Below, one piece after another: positions 6,029-6,858 of a stretch of DNA of 6,858 nt (positions are counted from its first letter, which is position 1; each line of letters starts with the position of its first letter). This DNA is from Deltaproteobacteria bacterium RBG_16_44_11 (GTDB lineage: Bacteria; Desulfobacterota; Syntrophia; Syntrophales; Smithellaceae). The position numbers were made by a program, and so were the translations under genes. A model generated the notes under the pieces. It searched no databases. It worked only from the letters and a program-made list of their open reading frames with translations, and was not told the origin of the DNA. The stretch is from contig MGQN01000028.1 in assembly GCA_001797845.1 (NCBI GenBank), positions 5,479 to 12,336 on the forward strand. The letters run 5' to 3'.

Positions 6029-6858
6029 TTAAACGGCAAATGCTTCTTCCGTCATCTCCAGAGGCGCTTTTTCATCCATTTTGATGGCTTCACAACGCGC
6101 CTTGACAGTGGTTAAGCTTTCCACCGCAAAAAACTTCGCCGAAGCCACCCTGCCGCTGTAGAAAGCAGCCTCTTTGTTTTCCCTGTTTAAAGCTTTCTGT
6201 TTTTCTGCGCTATCTGCACCTTTTGACTTATAGATAGCCGCAAGCTTTTCCGCCGCGATTCCGGCGGCATCAATAAGAAAATGTCCCAGCAGCACGTCGC
6301 CGAAAATTTCCATAAACTTGTAGGCATTCAGAATCGGTAGCAGAAAGTTTCCCGCTTTCCCTGCTTGTACGAAAAACATGGTAATATCCATACAGGCATT
6401 GGCGGCCTCTTCCAGGATGGCGGTATATTTGCCAAGTTCTTTATGCTCTTTCATTTTTTTGATGTTTTTCTGGATTTCGCCGAAAAGGTTCATGGCATTC
6501 ATGCCCTTTCTCTGGCCGAGGCTCCTGCCCACAAGAGTCAGAGCCTGAATACCGTTAGTTCCCTCATAGATAGTGGCAATTTTCTCATCGCGCAGGTACT
6601 GCTCAACAGGATACTCAGAACAATAACCGTAACCGCCGTAAACATCCATGGCCATGGAGCAGATCAACAAACCTTTGTCGGAACAGTACGCTTTTACCAC
6701 CGTCGTCATCAAATCAAGGAAGCCTTCCCATGTTGCTTTTTCTTCCTCCGTCTTCGCTACCGTCGCTTTGTCCATACAATAAGCAACGAAGTAATTCATG
6801 GAGCGCATGCCTTCAATGTGGGATTTCATCCACATGAGTTTGCGCCGGATATCCGCAT
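6029..6858 (-). CDS. Acyl-CoA dehydrogenase, C-terminally extended type (5' end outside window)
   Basis: This is the 3' part of a flavoenzyme gene that would oxidise acyl-CoA to trans-2-enoyl-CoA and pass electrons to an electron-transfer flavoprotein. The reading frame is open to the window edge, with ADIRRKL preceding the first internal methionine, so the true start lies beyond base 6858. The visible 275 residues include the helical C-terminal domain. YGGYGYCSEYPVEQYLRDEK leads to IYEGTNGIQ, whose glutamate (residue 98 counted from the edge) occupies the position of the catalytic base of medium-chain acyl-CoA dehydrogenase. About 175 residues follow this motif, whereas classical enzymes of about 380 residues end some 20-40 after it. 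This indicates the longer, roughly 600-residue class with an extra C-terminal helical domain, which includes DmdC-like and FadE5-like proteins. It is upstream of, and probably cotranscribed with, the fadN-like gene. Substrate chain length is unknown. Confidence 0.9.
   Translation of the reverse strand, partial: ADIRRKLMWMKSHIEGMRSMNYFVAYCMDKATVAKTEEEKATWEGFLDLMTTVVKAYCSDKGLLICSMAMDVYGGYGYCSEYPVEQYLRDEKIATIYEGTNGIQALTLVGRSLGQRKGMNAMNLFGEIQKNIKKMKEHKELGKYTAILEEAANACMDITMFFVQAGKAGNFLLPILNAYKFMEIFGDVLLGHFLIDAAGIAAEKLAAIYKSKGADSAEKQKALNRENKEAAFYSGRVASAKFFAVESLTTVKARCEAIKMDEKAPLEMTEEAFAV

Overview
The window comes from a Gram-negative bacterium with a β-oxidation pathway. An arabinose-5-phosphate isomerase (KdsD) points to Kdo and therefore lipopolysaccharide. 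The β-oxidation genes and the moderate G+C content (about half in the coding stretches sampled, 28% by count in 61-300) fit an anaerobic Desulfobacterota/Syntrophales-like organism. That placement is an inference from gene content and style, not from a database match.

Layout. Positions 1-322 are AT-rich and hold no convincing gene, only a possible promoter and a small palindrome. On the + strand, kdsD (323-1318) is followed after 17 nt by a γ-class carbonic anhydrase-like left-handed β-helix protein (1336-1860). A near-ideal 32-bp palindromic terminator (1872-1903) separates this pair from a convergent tRNA-Val(CAC) gene on the - strand (1912-1986), whose own promoter is visible at 1998-2026. 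A gene-free gap (1987-2209) holds that promoter and a 17-bp-arm inverted repeat (2126-2168).

The rest is a three-gene cluster on the - strand, transcribed from the right edge leftwards. First is the 3' part of an acyl-CoA dehydrogenase with a long C-terminal extension (6029-6858, start outside the window). Next is an 805-residue fused 3-hydroxyacyl-CoA dehydrogenase/enoyl-CoA hydratase of FadN-like domain order (3497-5914). Last is a 395-residue thiolase (2210-3397). Together they cover all four chemical steps of one β-oxidation turn: dehydrogenation, hydration, NAD-linked oxidation and thiolysis. A hairpin lies just after each of the three stop codons, and none has the T-tract of a clear terminator.

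I see no mobile element, CRISPR array, toxin-antitoxin pair or defence system. The window looks like ordinary chromosomal core metabolism. The most notable points are the hairpin after each gene of the β-oxidation cluster, the 17-bp inverted repeat, and the shared bidirectional terminator.
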